Part shown: positions 1 through 6,437 of the stretch, one piece after another | How positions within the stretch are numbered: position 1 is the stretch's first letter | How the letters are laid out: the number at the start of each line of letters is the position of its first letter | Assembly: GCA_947627825.1 (NCBI GenBank) | Contig: CANQXO010000058.1 | Coordinates: forward strand, 1 to 8,649 | Source: an uncultured Clostridia bacterium | Lineage (GTDB): Bacteria; Bacillota_A; Clostridia; TANB77; CAG-508 | DNA length: 8,649 nt | Direction of reading: 5' to 3' | Translations under genes and position numbers: made by a program | Notes under the pieces: model-generated | Seen by the model: the letters and a program-made list of their open reading frames with translations, nothing else | The model's database searches: none | What the model was told of the DNA's origin: nothing

Positions 1-1019
1 CAATATTCCTTCGGATCTGCGTCTTCGGGATTTACTTTTATCGTTATACAACTTTCTCTTTCATAGTCTATGTTTCTATATCCTACTAATTTTGAATGGC
101 CGGCGTCTATTTCTTTATTATAATCTTCACATCTTGGATTGTGATATTCTCCATAGCTTGTTACTGTGTTTCCTTCTTCACTCTCCCTTTGTATATTTAT
201 TGAGTCTTTTGATATGTAATCTCTTACCTTTGTGTTAGCCACTACTTCATAATTACTGTAATATTTATAATTGCCTATTGTTAATCCTTGCATGAATGTT
301 AGAATTGTCATATTGTTGCATATTCGGTCCCATTCACTTTCTTCTAATACTGGCATTAAATATTCAAAACTACTTCCTATATAATTATTGAAGCTTCCTA
401 TTGTTGATACTAAACTTGATTCTATTGTACTTACTATTACATCTATTCTGTGTCTATTAAATGATGATGTCTCTAACTCTGGGTCATTGCCTTCTTCTGT
501 TAAGTCAAATATTTTTGGTGTTTCGTATGTACTTTTTACATGTGATTCTACTCCGTTCTCATATGTATATCTTGTGTGATATGTTTCTGTTTTTATTACA
601 TTTCGCATATCATCTATTTCTTGATTTATTCCATCTTCTACATTGGTATATTGTAGTTTTCCTTCTTCATTATATGGCAAATTAGAAATTATTACATCGT
701 TTTTTTCTCCTGTTATTTCATTAACTATCTGCGTTTTTCCTAAATCTATATTCTTCAATATTGGTGCTACTTCTCTACTAAACTTGTCTGACTTATAATA
801 ATAATAATATGCGTTTACATCTCTATATTTTCCTCTTCCTTCTTCTGCACTGTACATGTCTGAATCATTTTCTACTCCTAGATAGCTTTTTAATTCATCA
901 AATGTAGCTCTGCTTATATATGTTCTTGTATCTTTATCTAAATAAAATATTGGTATTCCGTCATATGTCATATTAAAACTCATATTGACGCCATTTTCTT
1001 TTTGCACTTGTATAGGTGT
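1..1019 (-). CDS. C-terminal part of a frame-interrupted exported protein (runs off left edge)
   Basis: The minus strand is open from base 1043 to base 1 without a stop. This frame is shifted by -1 relative to the reading frame of the upstream gene part that ends at 980. I place the junction near base 1019 because the joined protein then reads smoothly (VIE followed by TPIQVQKENG). The first methionine in this frame is at base 983, but no good ribosome binding site precedes it, so independent translation seems unlikely. At least 339 residues are visible. They are hydrophilic and rich in Tyr, Asn, Asp and Glu, and include a five-tyrosine run (AYYYYYKSD), a segment MPVLEESEWDRICNNMTILTFMQG and a YGEYHNPRCEDYNKEI segment. 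No membrane helix or catalytic motif is evident. I do not recognise the family. The codon use and style match the 980-1894 part, and I infer that the two are one gene product of more than 630 residues. Confidence 0.8.
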
Positions 1020-1894
1020 TCGATTACTACATTTATAATTTCGTCATCTAAGTAATACTTTACTCCATTATATAATATATAATTATAGTACCTTGCTTTA
1101 CCTCCTGATTGACTAAGTTTATATGCATATTTTGAATCTGTTGAATTCATTCTGTACATGTCTATTGTTATTAAGTATTCGCCTAATTTTTCTGGCACTA
1201 TGTCTATTTCGTTGCCTTCTATTCCATCATTTACATTTAGCGTTACTTTTTTGTCATCAAAACCTGCTGGGTCTGTTGCTCCTTGGTTTATTTTTATATT
1301 GTTATAATTTATATAATAACCTGATTTTGATATATATTGCTTAGATCCATTTGCTGTATACATTCCGGTTACTGTTATGTAATTATCTAGTGTATAATTT
1401 ACCACTAAATCGTATGTTTCTGCTTGATCAGCATATTCGCATGAATAATATATATATGGTTTTAATCCATATTGCTTATTTCTTACCTTTCCTTCAGTAT
1501 TATAACTTACTTGACCTTCTGTATCTACTATATTATCATAGGTTCCATATACATAATATCCATCATATAATGTGTATAACATAGCTGGTATATAGTCTGT
1601 CAATTCATCTTTACTTAATCCTGTACTTGTGAATCCTGATGCTAAACTATTAAAGAATGAGTTTATTGATGCATTAACATCCCTTACTTTTGAGTTGTTT
1701 TCTGATTCGTAACTATTTCCTATAGTATTCATTTGATATGCTTTTACTGCATCATAAGTCGAATTAAGTAAAATTGAATTATATAGTGCTTCTCTATTTG
1801 CTACATCTATTAAGTTACCTGTATACATTGATAAAATCATTGAAATTGGTAACATTATTATTATAAATATTACTGCAAAATTTTGTAACTTCAT
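980..1894 (-). CDS. N-terminal part of a large anchored exported protein, pilin/TadE-like N-terminus
   Basis: This part encodes 304 residues and ends at a TGA. Its last dozen residues (HLYKCKKKMASI) look like out-of-frame sequence, because the coding potential continues in the -1 frame to the window edge. Residues 6-25 form one hydrophobic helix close to the N-terminus (FAVIFIIIMLPISMILSMYT). A helical stretch follows (ANREALYNSILLNSTYDAVKAYQMN), a layout seen in TadE/TadG-type pseudopilins and other single-pass exported proteins. The rest is rich in tyrosine and predicted beta structure (MLYTLYDGYYVYGTYDN, PYIYYSCEYADQAETYDLVVNYTLDNYITVTGMY). An AGGAAGG ribosome binding site lies six bases before the ATG. 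The gene lies 145 bases downstream of spoIIP in the same direction. The function is not recognised. The pilus link is only an inference from the N-terminal layout. Confidence 0.8.
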   Translation of the reverse strand: MKLQNFAVIFIIIMLPISMILSMYTGNLIDVANREALYNSILLNSTYDAVKAYQMNTIGNSYESENNSKVRDVNASINSFFNSLASGFTSTGLSKDELTDYIPAMLYTLYDGYYVYGTYDNIVDTEGQVSYNTEGKVRNKQYGLKPYIYYSCEYADQAETYDLVVNYTLDNYITVTGMYTANGSKQYISKSGYYINYNNIKINQGATDPAGFDDKKVTLNVNDGIEGNEIDIVPEKLGEYLITIDMYRMNSTDSKYAYKLSQSGGKARYYNYILYNGVKYYLDDEIINVVIEHLYKCKKKMASI

Positions 1895-1900
1895 TTTTTA

Positions 1901-1907
1901 CCTTCCT
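1901..1907 (-). promoter_or_regulatory. Ribosome binding site of the exported-protein gene
   Basis: On the minus strand the sequence AGGAAGG stands six bases before the ATG at 1894-1892. It supports this start codon and shows that the N-terminal part of the broken gene still has an intact translation start. Confidence 0.6.
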
Positions 1908-1988
1908 ATAAACTTCATTTTTTACATTTCTTATTTTCCATAATATTTGTATCACAATAATGCAATTTTTTCAACTTGTTTCTTTCTT

Positions 1989-2010
1989 TGTAACAAAAAT
2001 GTAACAAAAA
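1989..2010 (-). repeat. Perfect tandem 11-bp direct repeat in the upstream region
   Basis: TGTAACAAAAA occurs twice back to back (1989-1999 and 2000-2010). On the minus strand this reads TTTTTGTTACA twice, about 95-115 bases before the start of the exported-protein gene. The same ten bases, TTTTTGTTAC, also occur on the plus strand at 3323-3332 upstream of the germinant-receptor genes. Tandem spacing of one helical turn would suit cooperative protein binding. The AT-rich composition makes short T/A repeats common, however, so a binding site is only a suggestion. Confidence 0.5.
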
Positions 2011-2012
2011 AT

Positions 2013-2019
2013 TGTCGAA
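2013..2019 (+). promoter_or_regulatory. Candidate Spo0A box between spoIIP and the exported-protein gene
   Basis: TGTCGAA matches the core 0A box recognised by the sporulation master regulator Spo0A in Bacillus and Clostridia. It sits in the 145-base gap upstream of the exported-protein gene and lies inside a longer imperfect inverted repeat (2003-2026) centred on GTCG. From base composition I estimate that about one such 7-mer is expected by chance in a window this size, so the intergenic position next to sporulation genes is the main argument. The inverted repeat could alternatively be a weak spoIIP terminator stem, but it is almost GC-free. Confidence 0.25.
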
Positions 2020-2039
2020 TTTTGTTGCTTTACAAAATC

Positions 2040-3236
2040 TTATATTTCATTGATTACTTTTGCTAAATATTTCATTGAGTTCATACTTTCTTCTAGTGTG
2101 TTACCAGTTGCTCCTACTTCAATAATGCAAGAAGCTTTTGTCAAATGCTGATTATATTCGGCATTTCTTAAGATTATAGGTTTAAATAAACCCGGATATA
2201 ATTCATTTGCTTTTTCCATAACTTTAATAGCAAATTTTAGATTATTAACATAATTTTCGTTGTTTGCACCAATGACAAACATCAATTGTGAAGCATATTC
2301 ATCCCCTATTTTTACTTTTGGAGCATAACTAGCATCTGCAATGGCATCTCTGTGAAGGTCAATTATTATCTCTGTTTCTGGATTATTTGCTAAAGCATTT
2401 TGAGCAGTTATAAGCGACCTAGAGTATGAGCCATTATAAGCTGGATGGTCATGATAAGTTTTATCATGTACTACTTCAATTCCATAAGAATTAAGCTGAC
2501 CTTCCAGTTCATCCCCTACTCTTGCAACTGAGAAGTCCAGATTGGTTGACCTATAATTTCCGGTCATTTCATAGTTAAAAGTTTCTGTTGGCGTGTAGCT
2601 TTCGCAAGTGTGAGTATGATAGATGATTACCTTGCTTTTGTTTACTTCTATATTAGGTACAAGCATATCATAAGTAAGTGTTTTGCTTGACATATTATTT
2701 ATGCTTACTCCGTTATAATCGTTGGTGATTCTTGGGTTTACATCATTAGGTACTACCTCTGTGGTAACTCCTGTTTGAGCTTGCACAATTTCTCCAGTAT
2801 TTTGCCCATTATTGTTTGGCTGGGTGCCAGTTCCTTGTTGGTCCTCTGCTCCTTGTTGTGAGCTTCCCGATTGTTGACCATCTGCCCCTTGTTGTACATT
2901 TCCATTTTGGCTTGCTTCACCGTTTGTCTCAGTGACATCTTGGTCATTTTCTTGGTCATTTTCTTGGTCATTTTTTATGCTTTCTAAAATTTCTAATTCA
3001 GACAAAAAAATAAAATTCTTACTTTCTTTTTCCTTGATTGGCTCCTCTTTTATCATTTTTATTTGCATAATTGTATCAGAAATACAGCCAATTAAGGCTT
3101 TATCCTCTTTTCTTATTGTGTCTATTTTAATCTTTTGCTTTGAAACAGTTTGCAAAACTAAAAACAATACAATTATTGGGATTAAAAATCTTATAAAATA
3201 TTTAATTAAATCTTTCGCGCTAAATACTTTTATCAT
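2040..3236 (-). CDS. spoIIP: Stage II sporulation protein P (SpoIIP), engulfment peptidoglycan amidase/endopeptidase
   Basis: SpoIIP is the cell-wall hydrolase that, with SpoIID and SpoIIM, thins the septal peptidoglycan so that the mother cell can engulf the forespore. The 398-residue product has a short cytoplasmic N-terminus, one membrane helix (about residues 14-31) and a variable linker (about 85-165) with the repeat ENDQ and a Gln/Gly-rich stretch. The SpoIIP catalytic domain runs from about 178 to the end. Its hallmark motifs are visible: YHTHTCESYTP (H207, H209, E212), IDLHRDA (H295) and IIEVGATGNTLEES (E373). These histidines and glutamates are the probable zinc-binding and catalytic residues by family analogy. 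No in-frame alternative start exists upstream before a stop, yet no clear ribosome binding site precedes the ATG. The gene is divergent from the germinant-receptor genes. In Bacillus spoIIP is under sigma-E, and a sigma-E-like promoter is present here. Confidence 0.96.
   Translation of the reverse strand: MIKVFSAKDLIKYFIRFLIPIIVLFLVLQTVSKQKIKIDTIRKEDKALIGCISDTIMQIKMIKEEPIKEKESKNFIFLSELEILESIKNDQENDQENDQDVTETNGEASQNGNVQQGADGQQSGSSQQGAEDQQGTGTQPNNNGQNTGEIVQAQTGVTTEVVPNDVNPRITNDYNGVSINNMSSKTLTYDMLVPNIEVNKSKVIIYHTHTCESYTPTETFNYEMTGNYRSTNLDFSVARVGDELEGQLNSYGIEVVHDKTYHDHPAYNGSYSRSLITAQNALANNPETEIIIDLHRDAIADASYAPKVKIGDEYASQLMFVIGANNENYVNNLKFAIKVMEKANELYPGLFKPIILRNAEYNQHLTKASCIIEVGATGNTLEESMNSMKYLAKVINEI
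2939..2974 (-). repeat. Three perfect 12-bp tandem repeats inside spoIIP
   Basis: The unit CTTGGTCATTTT (plus strand) occurs three times without a mismatch. It encodes the tetrapeptide repeat NDQE in the SpoIIP linker, between the membrane anchor and the catalytic domain. Twelve bases is a multiple of three, so copy-number change by slippage would alter linker length without breaking the frame. Confidence 0.9.
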
Positions 3237-3252
3237 ATAACTAATATATTCT

Positions 3253-3281
3253 TGTCTATGTTATTTATTACTTTATATTTT
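3253..3281 (-). promoter_or_regulatory. Candidate sigma-E promoter of spoIIP
   Basis: On the minus strand AAAATAT (3281-3275) is followed after 14 bases by CATAGACA (3260-3253). These resemble the sigma-E -35 (KMATATT) and -10 (CATACANT) elements with the usual spacing. Predicted initiation would be roughly ten bases before the spoIIP ATG, leaving almost no leader and no room for a normal Shine-Dalgarno sequence. This is motif matching by eye in AT-rich DNA. Confidence 0.35.
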
Positions 3282-3347
3282 GAAAGTTTATCGTTTACAT
3301 CTTGATAACATATCAATTTGTGTTTTTGTTACTTTGTATCTTGATAG
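3268..3347 (+). repeat. Two imperfect 19-bp direct repeats in the divergent control region
   Basis: The 19-base segments at 3268-3286 and 3329-3347 agree at 16 of 19 positions (TTACTTTRTATYTTGAWAG). They are offset by 61 bases, close to six helical turns. The first overlaps the candidate spoIIP -35 element and the second lies in the spacer of the candidate receptor promoter. Such an arrangement could let one regulator touch both divergent promoters. No protein can be named. Confidence 0.45.
3302..3316. promoter_or_regulatory. Perfect inverted repeat, possible operator
   Basis: TTGATA and TATCAA flank the three bases ACA, giving a perfect dyad of 6-bp arms. It sits midway between the candidate spoIIP promoter and the candidate receptor promoter, just upstream of the latter's -35. 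Position and symmetry suit a dimeric regulator's operator. A chance palindrome in AT-rich DNA cannot be excluded. Confidence 0.3.
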
Positions 3348-3355
3348 TGTATAAT
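3326..3355 (+). promoter_or_regulatory. Candidate promoter of the germinant-receptor genes
   Basis: TTGTTA (3326-3331) and TATAAT (3350-3355) are separated by 18 bases and resemble a housekeeping sigma promoter. Initiation would fall near 3362, about 40 bases before the gerXA start. Receptor operons of this type are normally read in the forespore by sigma-G. A poor sigma-G-like alternative (GTATC at 3336, CATTTTT at 3360) has a long spacer, so which sigma factor acts here is open. Confidence 0.35.
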
Positions 3356-3374
3356 TTTGCATTTTTTAGCAAAA
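3355..3374 (+). promoter_or_regulatory. Inverted repeat at the predicted transcription start
   Basis: TTTTGC (3355-3360) and GCAAAA (3369-3374) form a perfect 6-bp dyad around an eight-base, T-rich centre. It overlaps the end of the candidate -10 element and the predicted start, so it could be an operator or a short hairpin at the 5' end of the receptor mRNA. It ends about 15 bases before the AAGGAG ribosome binding site (3389-3394). Confidence 0.3.
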
Positions 3375-3400
3375 TATATATTTAGGACAAGGAGAATTTT

Positions 3401-5056
3401 ATGAAGTCATTTAAAAATTTGTTGAAATCAATATTTTACGATGAAATAGACTCGGACTCTGCTTTTGTTTTGCCTGAATCTAGACCAAACGCTGAAAATA
3501 AAAAGCAACCTGAGGATTTGCTTAAAAATAAAGTAGTTTATCCCAACATTGATGTAAACTTAGAATATATAAATGCAAGATTCAACTCTCTTATTAATTC
3601 TGATGTAAAAATAAGAGAATTTTTAATAAATGTTAGAAACAAGCAATACAAGGCTTTCATCATTTATATTGATGGAATGTCTGACAATGACTCAATTAAT
3701 GATTTTATATTAAAACCTATGATGATGAAAAATTCATCTAACACTTATGACGGTCCGCAAGTCATATCTGAGGCAATTGCCAACAATATTTCTGTAAGAA
3801 GAATCAAAAAATTTAATATAAGCGACTACATTATGGAATGTTTGCTACCTCAAAATGATGTTAAAAAAATCAATTCATTCGATGAAATAGCAGATAGTGT
3901 AGTCTCTGGAAATTGCATCCTTTTTGTTGATACCCTAGATTTTGTTTTTGATATATCCACCAAAAAATTTGAAACAAGGTCAATTGGCGAGCCAAAAAAT
4001 GAGCCAATAATCAGAGGTTCACAAGAAGCTTTTGTTGAAAACTTAAGAACTAACACTTCTATGATTAGAAGAAATTTATCAAATGAAAATCTTGTAATTG
4101 AAAATTTGACAGTTGGAAAAATTGACAAAAATAAATGTGCAGTTTGCTATTTAAAAAATATTGCTAATCCCGATTTAGTTGCAGAAGTTAAATATAGAAT
4201 AAACAACATTGATGTAGATTACTGCCTATCAGTTGGAGAATTGGAGCAATTTATAAAAGATGACATTGACACAACGCTTCCAGAAGCAGTTCAAACAGAA
4301 AGAGTTGATAGAGCAACTTCGTATTTACTTCAAGGCAGAGTAGTTGTAGTTTACAATGGTTGCCCTTATGTATTAGTAGTACCAATCACAATTTTTGACT
4401 TTTTAAAATCTCAAGAAGATACAAACATAAATTTTATGGCAGCGAACCTTTTAAAAATAATAAGAGCTATATCATTTGTGCTTACACTACTTTTGCCCGG
4501 ACTGCTACCAACCGACTTACTATTCTCAATTGTAGCCTCTAGGTCATCTGTACCATTTATGATAATCATAGAAATACTGATTATGGAGGTTTCATTTGAA
4601 ATAATTAGAGAAGCCGGCTTGAGGGTCGCATCTCCTATGGGGCAAACCGTTGGAATAGTTGGTACAATCGTTTTAGGTCAAGCTGCAGTTGATGCTAGCA
4701 TTGTATCTCCTATTCTTATAATTATAGTTGCAATAACTGGTATTACATCTTTTGCTGTATTAGACATTTCATTAAGTTTTCACTTAAGAATGGCGAGATT
4801 TATTTATACACTTTTAGGTGCTACCGCCGGATTTTTAGGAATAGCCGTTGGAATATTTATACATGTAGCAATTCTATGTTCTTTAAAATCTTTTGGCGTT
4901 CCATATCTTGCACCTTATGCCCCATTTAATTACAAGAGTAGTGGAAAATATTTATTAAAGCCTGCTTGGAAAAGAGAATTTAGAGATGATTTTCTTGCTA
5001 CCAAAAGGCCTAGAAGTCAAGGTGCAATCAGCTTAAAATGGAGAAATAAACAGTAA
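3401..5056 (+). CDS. gerXA: Spore germination receptor A subunit (GerA/GerKA family)
   Basis: The A subunit of a GerA-type germinant receptor sits in the inner spore membrane with B and C subunits and acts in sensing nutrients. The protein has 551 residues, a normal length. A large soluble N-terminal region (about 1-340) is followed by a membrane domain. The N-terminal part ends with the family-typical LLQGRVVVVYNGCPYVLVVP and FDFLKSQED. The core signature FEIIREAGLRVASPMGQTVGIVG (from about residue 399), GQAAVDASIVSP and the C-terminal GVPYLAPYAPF are clear. AAGGAG six bases before the ATG supports the start. As I recall the family, LPG at 365-367 is normally followed by about ten conserved residues (of the type YVALTTYHxEMIP) before PTxLL. 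Here LPG runs straight into LLPTDLL, an apparent in-frame loss. It is the first gene of a plus-strand A-B-C set. Confidence 0.95.
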   Translation: MKSFKNLLKSIFYDEIDSDSAFVLPESRPNAENKKQPEDLLKNKVVYPNIDVNLEYINARFNSLINSDVKIREFLINVRNKQYKAFIIYIDGMSDNDSINDFILKPMMMKNSSNTYDGPQVISEAIANNISVRRIKKFNISDYIMECLLPQNDVKKINSFDEIADSVVSGNCILFVDTLDFVFDISTKKFETRSIGEPKNEPIIRGSQEAFVENLRTNTSMIRRNLSNENLVIENLTVGKIDKNKCAVCYLKNIANPDLVAEVKYRINNIDVDYCLSVGELEQFIKDDIDTTLPEAVQTERVDRATSYLLQGRVVVVYNGCPYVLVVPITIFDFLKSQEDTNINFMAANLLKIIRAISFVLTLLLPGLLPTDLLFSIVASRSSVPFMIIIEILIMEVSFEIIREAGLRVASPMGQTVGIVGTIVLGQAAVDASIVSPILIIIVAITGITSFAVLDISLSFHLRMARFIYTLLGATAGFLGIAVGIFIHVAILCSLKSFGVPYLAPYAPFNYKSSGKYLLKPAWKREFRDDFLATKRPRSQGAISLKWRNKQ

Positions 5057-5100
5057 ATCACAATATGTCAAATTTCGAGTTTGAAAACCATAAGTTAAAT

Positions 5101-5124
5101 TTTAATAACAAGCTCTGTTTTAAA
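5101..5124 (+). other. Weak intercistronic hairpin between gerXA and gerXB
   Basis: In the 112-base gap TTTAATAACA (5101-5110) can pair with TGTTTTAAA (5116-5124) around a five-base loop, with one bulged T. No T-run follows, so it is not a terminator. It could affect mRNA stability. Thermodynamic support is weak. Confidence 0.2.
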
Positions 5125-5152
5125 GACGATAAAGATTAATAGTATAAATAAT

Positions 5153-5160
5153 AAAGGAGG
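5153..5160 (+). promoter_or_regulatory. Strong ribosome binding site fixing the GTG start of gerXB
   Basis: AAAGGAGG is a near-perfect Shine-Dalgarno sequence. It stands eight bases before the GTG at 5169-5171 and decides that this non-ATG codon is the start. The bases just before and across the start (GTTCGTGAAC) form a short palindrome that could mask the codon. Confidence 0.75.
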
Positions 5161-5168
5161 TCTAGTTC

Positions 5169-6314
5169 GTGAACAACGAAAAAATAAATACAATAGAAGC
5201 AACTTTCTTAATAGTCATTGTTACCCTTGCACACATAATACTTAATTTGCCCAACTCTATATTAAAGCAATCCGGTTCCGCTTCTATAATCAATGTAATT
5301 TTCGTATCTTTTCTAACGATAGTATTTTTCTTTATACTAAACAAACTATTTAAACCCTTCCCCGGAAAAGATATAATTGATGTTTCAGAATTTGTAGGAG
5401 GAAAATTTTTAAAATTTTTAACTAATTTAATTTACTCAGTTTACTTAATATTTGTATCATCAATATTAGTGCTAAATTTTTCTGAGCTTTTAAAATTAAT
5501 TTATTTTCCAAATGCCTTTACTCCGTTGATTATACTAATGTTTCTTATTGCTGGAATAATTGTGAATAAATTAGGTTTTAAAAATATTATAAAACTAAAC
5601 ACCCTCATAGTATTTGTAGTTCTAATTACAGTAGTTGTAATATTTTGCGCATCACTTGACCATGTTGAATTTCAAAGGATTTATCCAATTTTAGGATATG
5701 GAGTAAAAGAAACATTTTTAACAGGAGCTCTAAACATTTTTTCATTTGCTGGAATGATATTTTTATACTTAATTAGACCAAATTTGAAAGAACAAAACAG
5801 TTACAAAAAAATAGGAATAATATCCATAATACTCTCAAGCTTGTATCTTTTATTAAGTGTGTCATCACTACTTTTCTTATTCCCATTTTTAACAACTGGC
5901 ACGGAAACCCTATCGGTATATATGAGCACCAGAACAATTGAGTTTGGAAAATTTTTAGAAAGATCAGACGCGCTATTTATATTAGTTTGGGTATTTACCT
6001 ACTTGTCGTATTTATCAATCATCATTTCATATATAACAAAAACAAATAAAAAAGTATTTAATGTACAAAATTCTTCACCAATAATTTACATTGTTGCATT
6101 ATTAATATTTGCTGTATCATTCCTTCCAAAAAATAGCGCACAAATAATATTCTTAGAAACAGTTGTCTACAAATATTCTGCACTATTTGTGATTTTTATA
6201 TATAGCTTTATTGTGCTTTTGCTCGGCTATTTTAAAAAGGCAGGAATAAAAATTGAGCAAAGACGAAAGAGCAAAAAAGTATTGCTTAATGTAAAGAGTG
6301 AAGGTGTGAATTAA
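5169..6314 (+). CDS. gerXB: Spore germination receptor B subunit (GerAB/GerKB family, APC superfamily)
   Basis: The B subunit is the integral membrane partner in GerA-type receptors. It belongs to the amino acid/polyamine/organocation transporter superfamily and is thought to form the ligand-binding core. The 381-residue product is almost entirely membrane-embedded, with about ten hydrophobic helices, and is close to the usual family length. The segment FPGKDIIDVSEFVGGKFLKFL after the second helix fits the family pattern at this position. The N-terminal NTIEATFLIVIVTLAHIILNLP corresponds to helix 1. The tail (about residues 357-381, KKAGIKIEQRRKSKKVLLNVK) is basic and probably cytoplasmic. 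Translation starts at GTG, supported by AAAGGAGG eight bases upstream. The gene lies 112 bases after gerXA and 123 before gerXC, looser than typical receptor operons. The germinant cannot be inferred. Confidence 0.93.
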   Translation: MNNEKINTIEATFLIVIVTLAHIILNLPNSILKQSGSASIINVIFVSFLTIVFFFILNKLFKPFPGKDIIDVSEFVGGKFLKFLTNLIYSVYLIFVSSILVLNFSELLKLIYFPNAFTPLIILMFLIAGIIVNKLGFKNIIKLNTLIVFVVLITVVVIFCASLDHVEFQRIYPILGYGVKETFLTGALNIFSFAGMIFLYLIRPNLKEQNSYKKIGIISIILSSLYLLLSVSSLLFLFPFLTTGTETLSVYMSTRTIEFGKFLERSDALFILVWVFTYLSYLSIIISYITKTNKKVFNVQNSSPIIYIVALLIFAVSFLPKNSAQIIFLETVVYKYSALFVIFIYSFIVLLLGYFKKAGIKIEQRRKSKKVLLNVKSEGVN

Positions 6315-6347
6315 GAAGTTTACTTAAAGCTTAGAAAATTTTAGTAC

Positions 6348-6396
6348 AAAACTAACAAAATGACAATCATTTTTGAAGTCAAATCAGTAGTTTTTT
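6348..6396 (+). other. Possible weak stem with T-run in the gerXB-gerXC gap
   Basis: AAAACTA (6348-6354) can pair with TAGTTTT (6388-6394), and TGAC (6361-6364) with GTCA (6378-6381) inside it. Six T residues (6391-6396) overlap the right arm. It resembles a poor attenuator that could reduce readthrough into gerXC. The stem is AT-rich with internal loops, so termination would be inefficient at best. Confidence 0.2.
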
Positions 6397-6437
6397 AAAT
6401 TAGCGGAAATAAAAAAGTTAATAGGAGTTAAAAAAGA

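Noticed and set aside
388..685. Plus-strand open frames in the left region
   Set aside because: They lie opposite a long, continuous minus-strand coding frame with far better composition; likewise 1123-1584 on the plus strand.
2003..2026. Inverted repeat read as a spoIIP terminator
   Set aside because: The stem is almost all A/T with mismatched arm lengths; I kept it only as context for the candidate Spo0A box.
2932..3240. A plus-strand open frame opposite the start of spoIIP
   Set aside because: Its repeats and hydrophobic stretch are the complement of the spoIIP tandem repeats and membrane anchor codons.
5065..5139. A 24-codon reading frame (starts MSNFEFENHK) in the gap between gerXA and gerXB
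   Set aside because: It has no ribosome binding site, is hydrophilic and does not resemble the two-helix D subunits of germinant receptors.
6359..6397. A 12-codon reading frame in the gerXB-gerXC gap
   Set aside because: Too short, with no ribosome binding site and no recognisable features.
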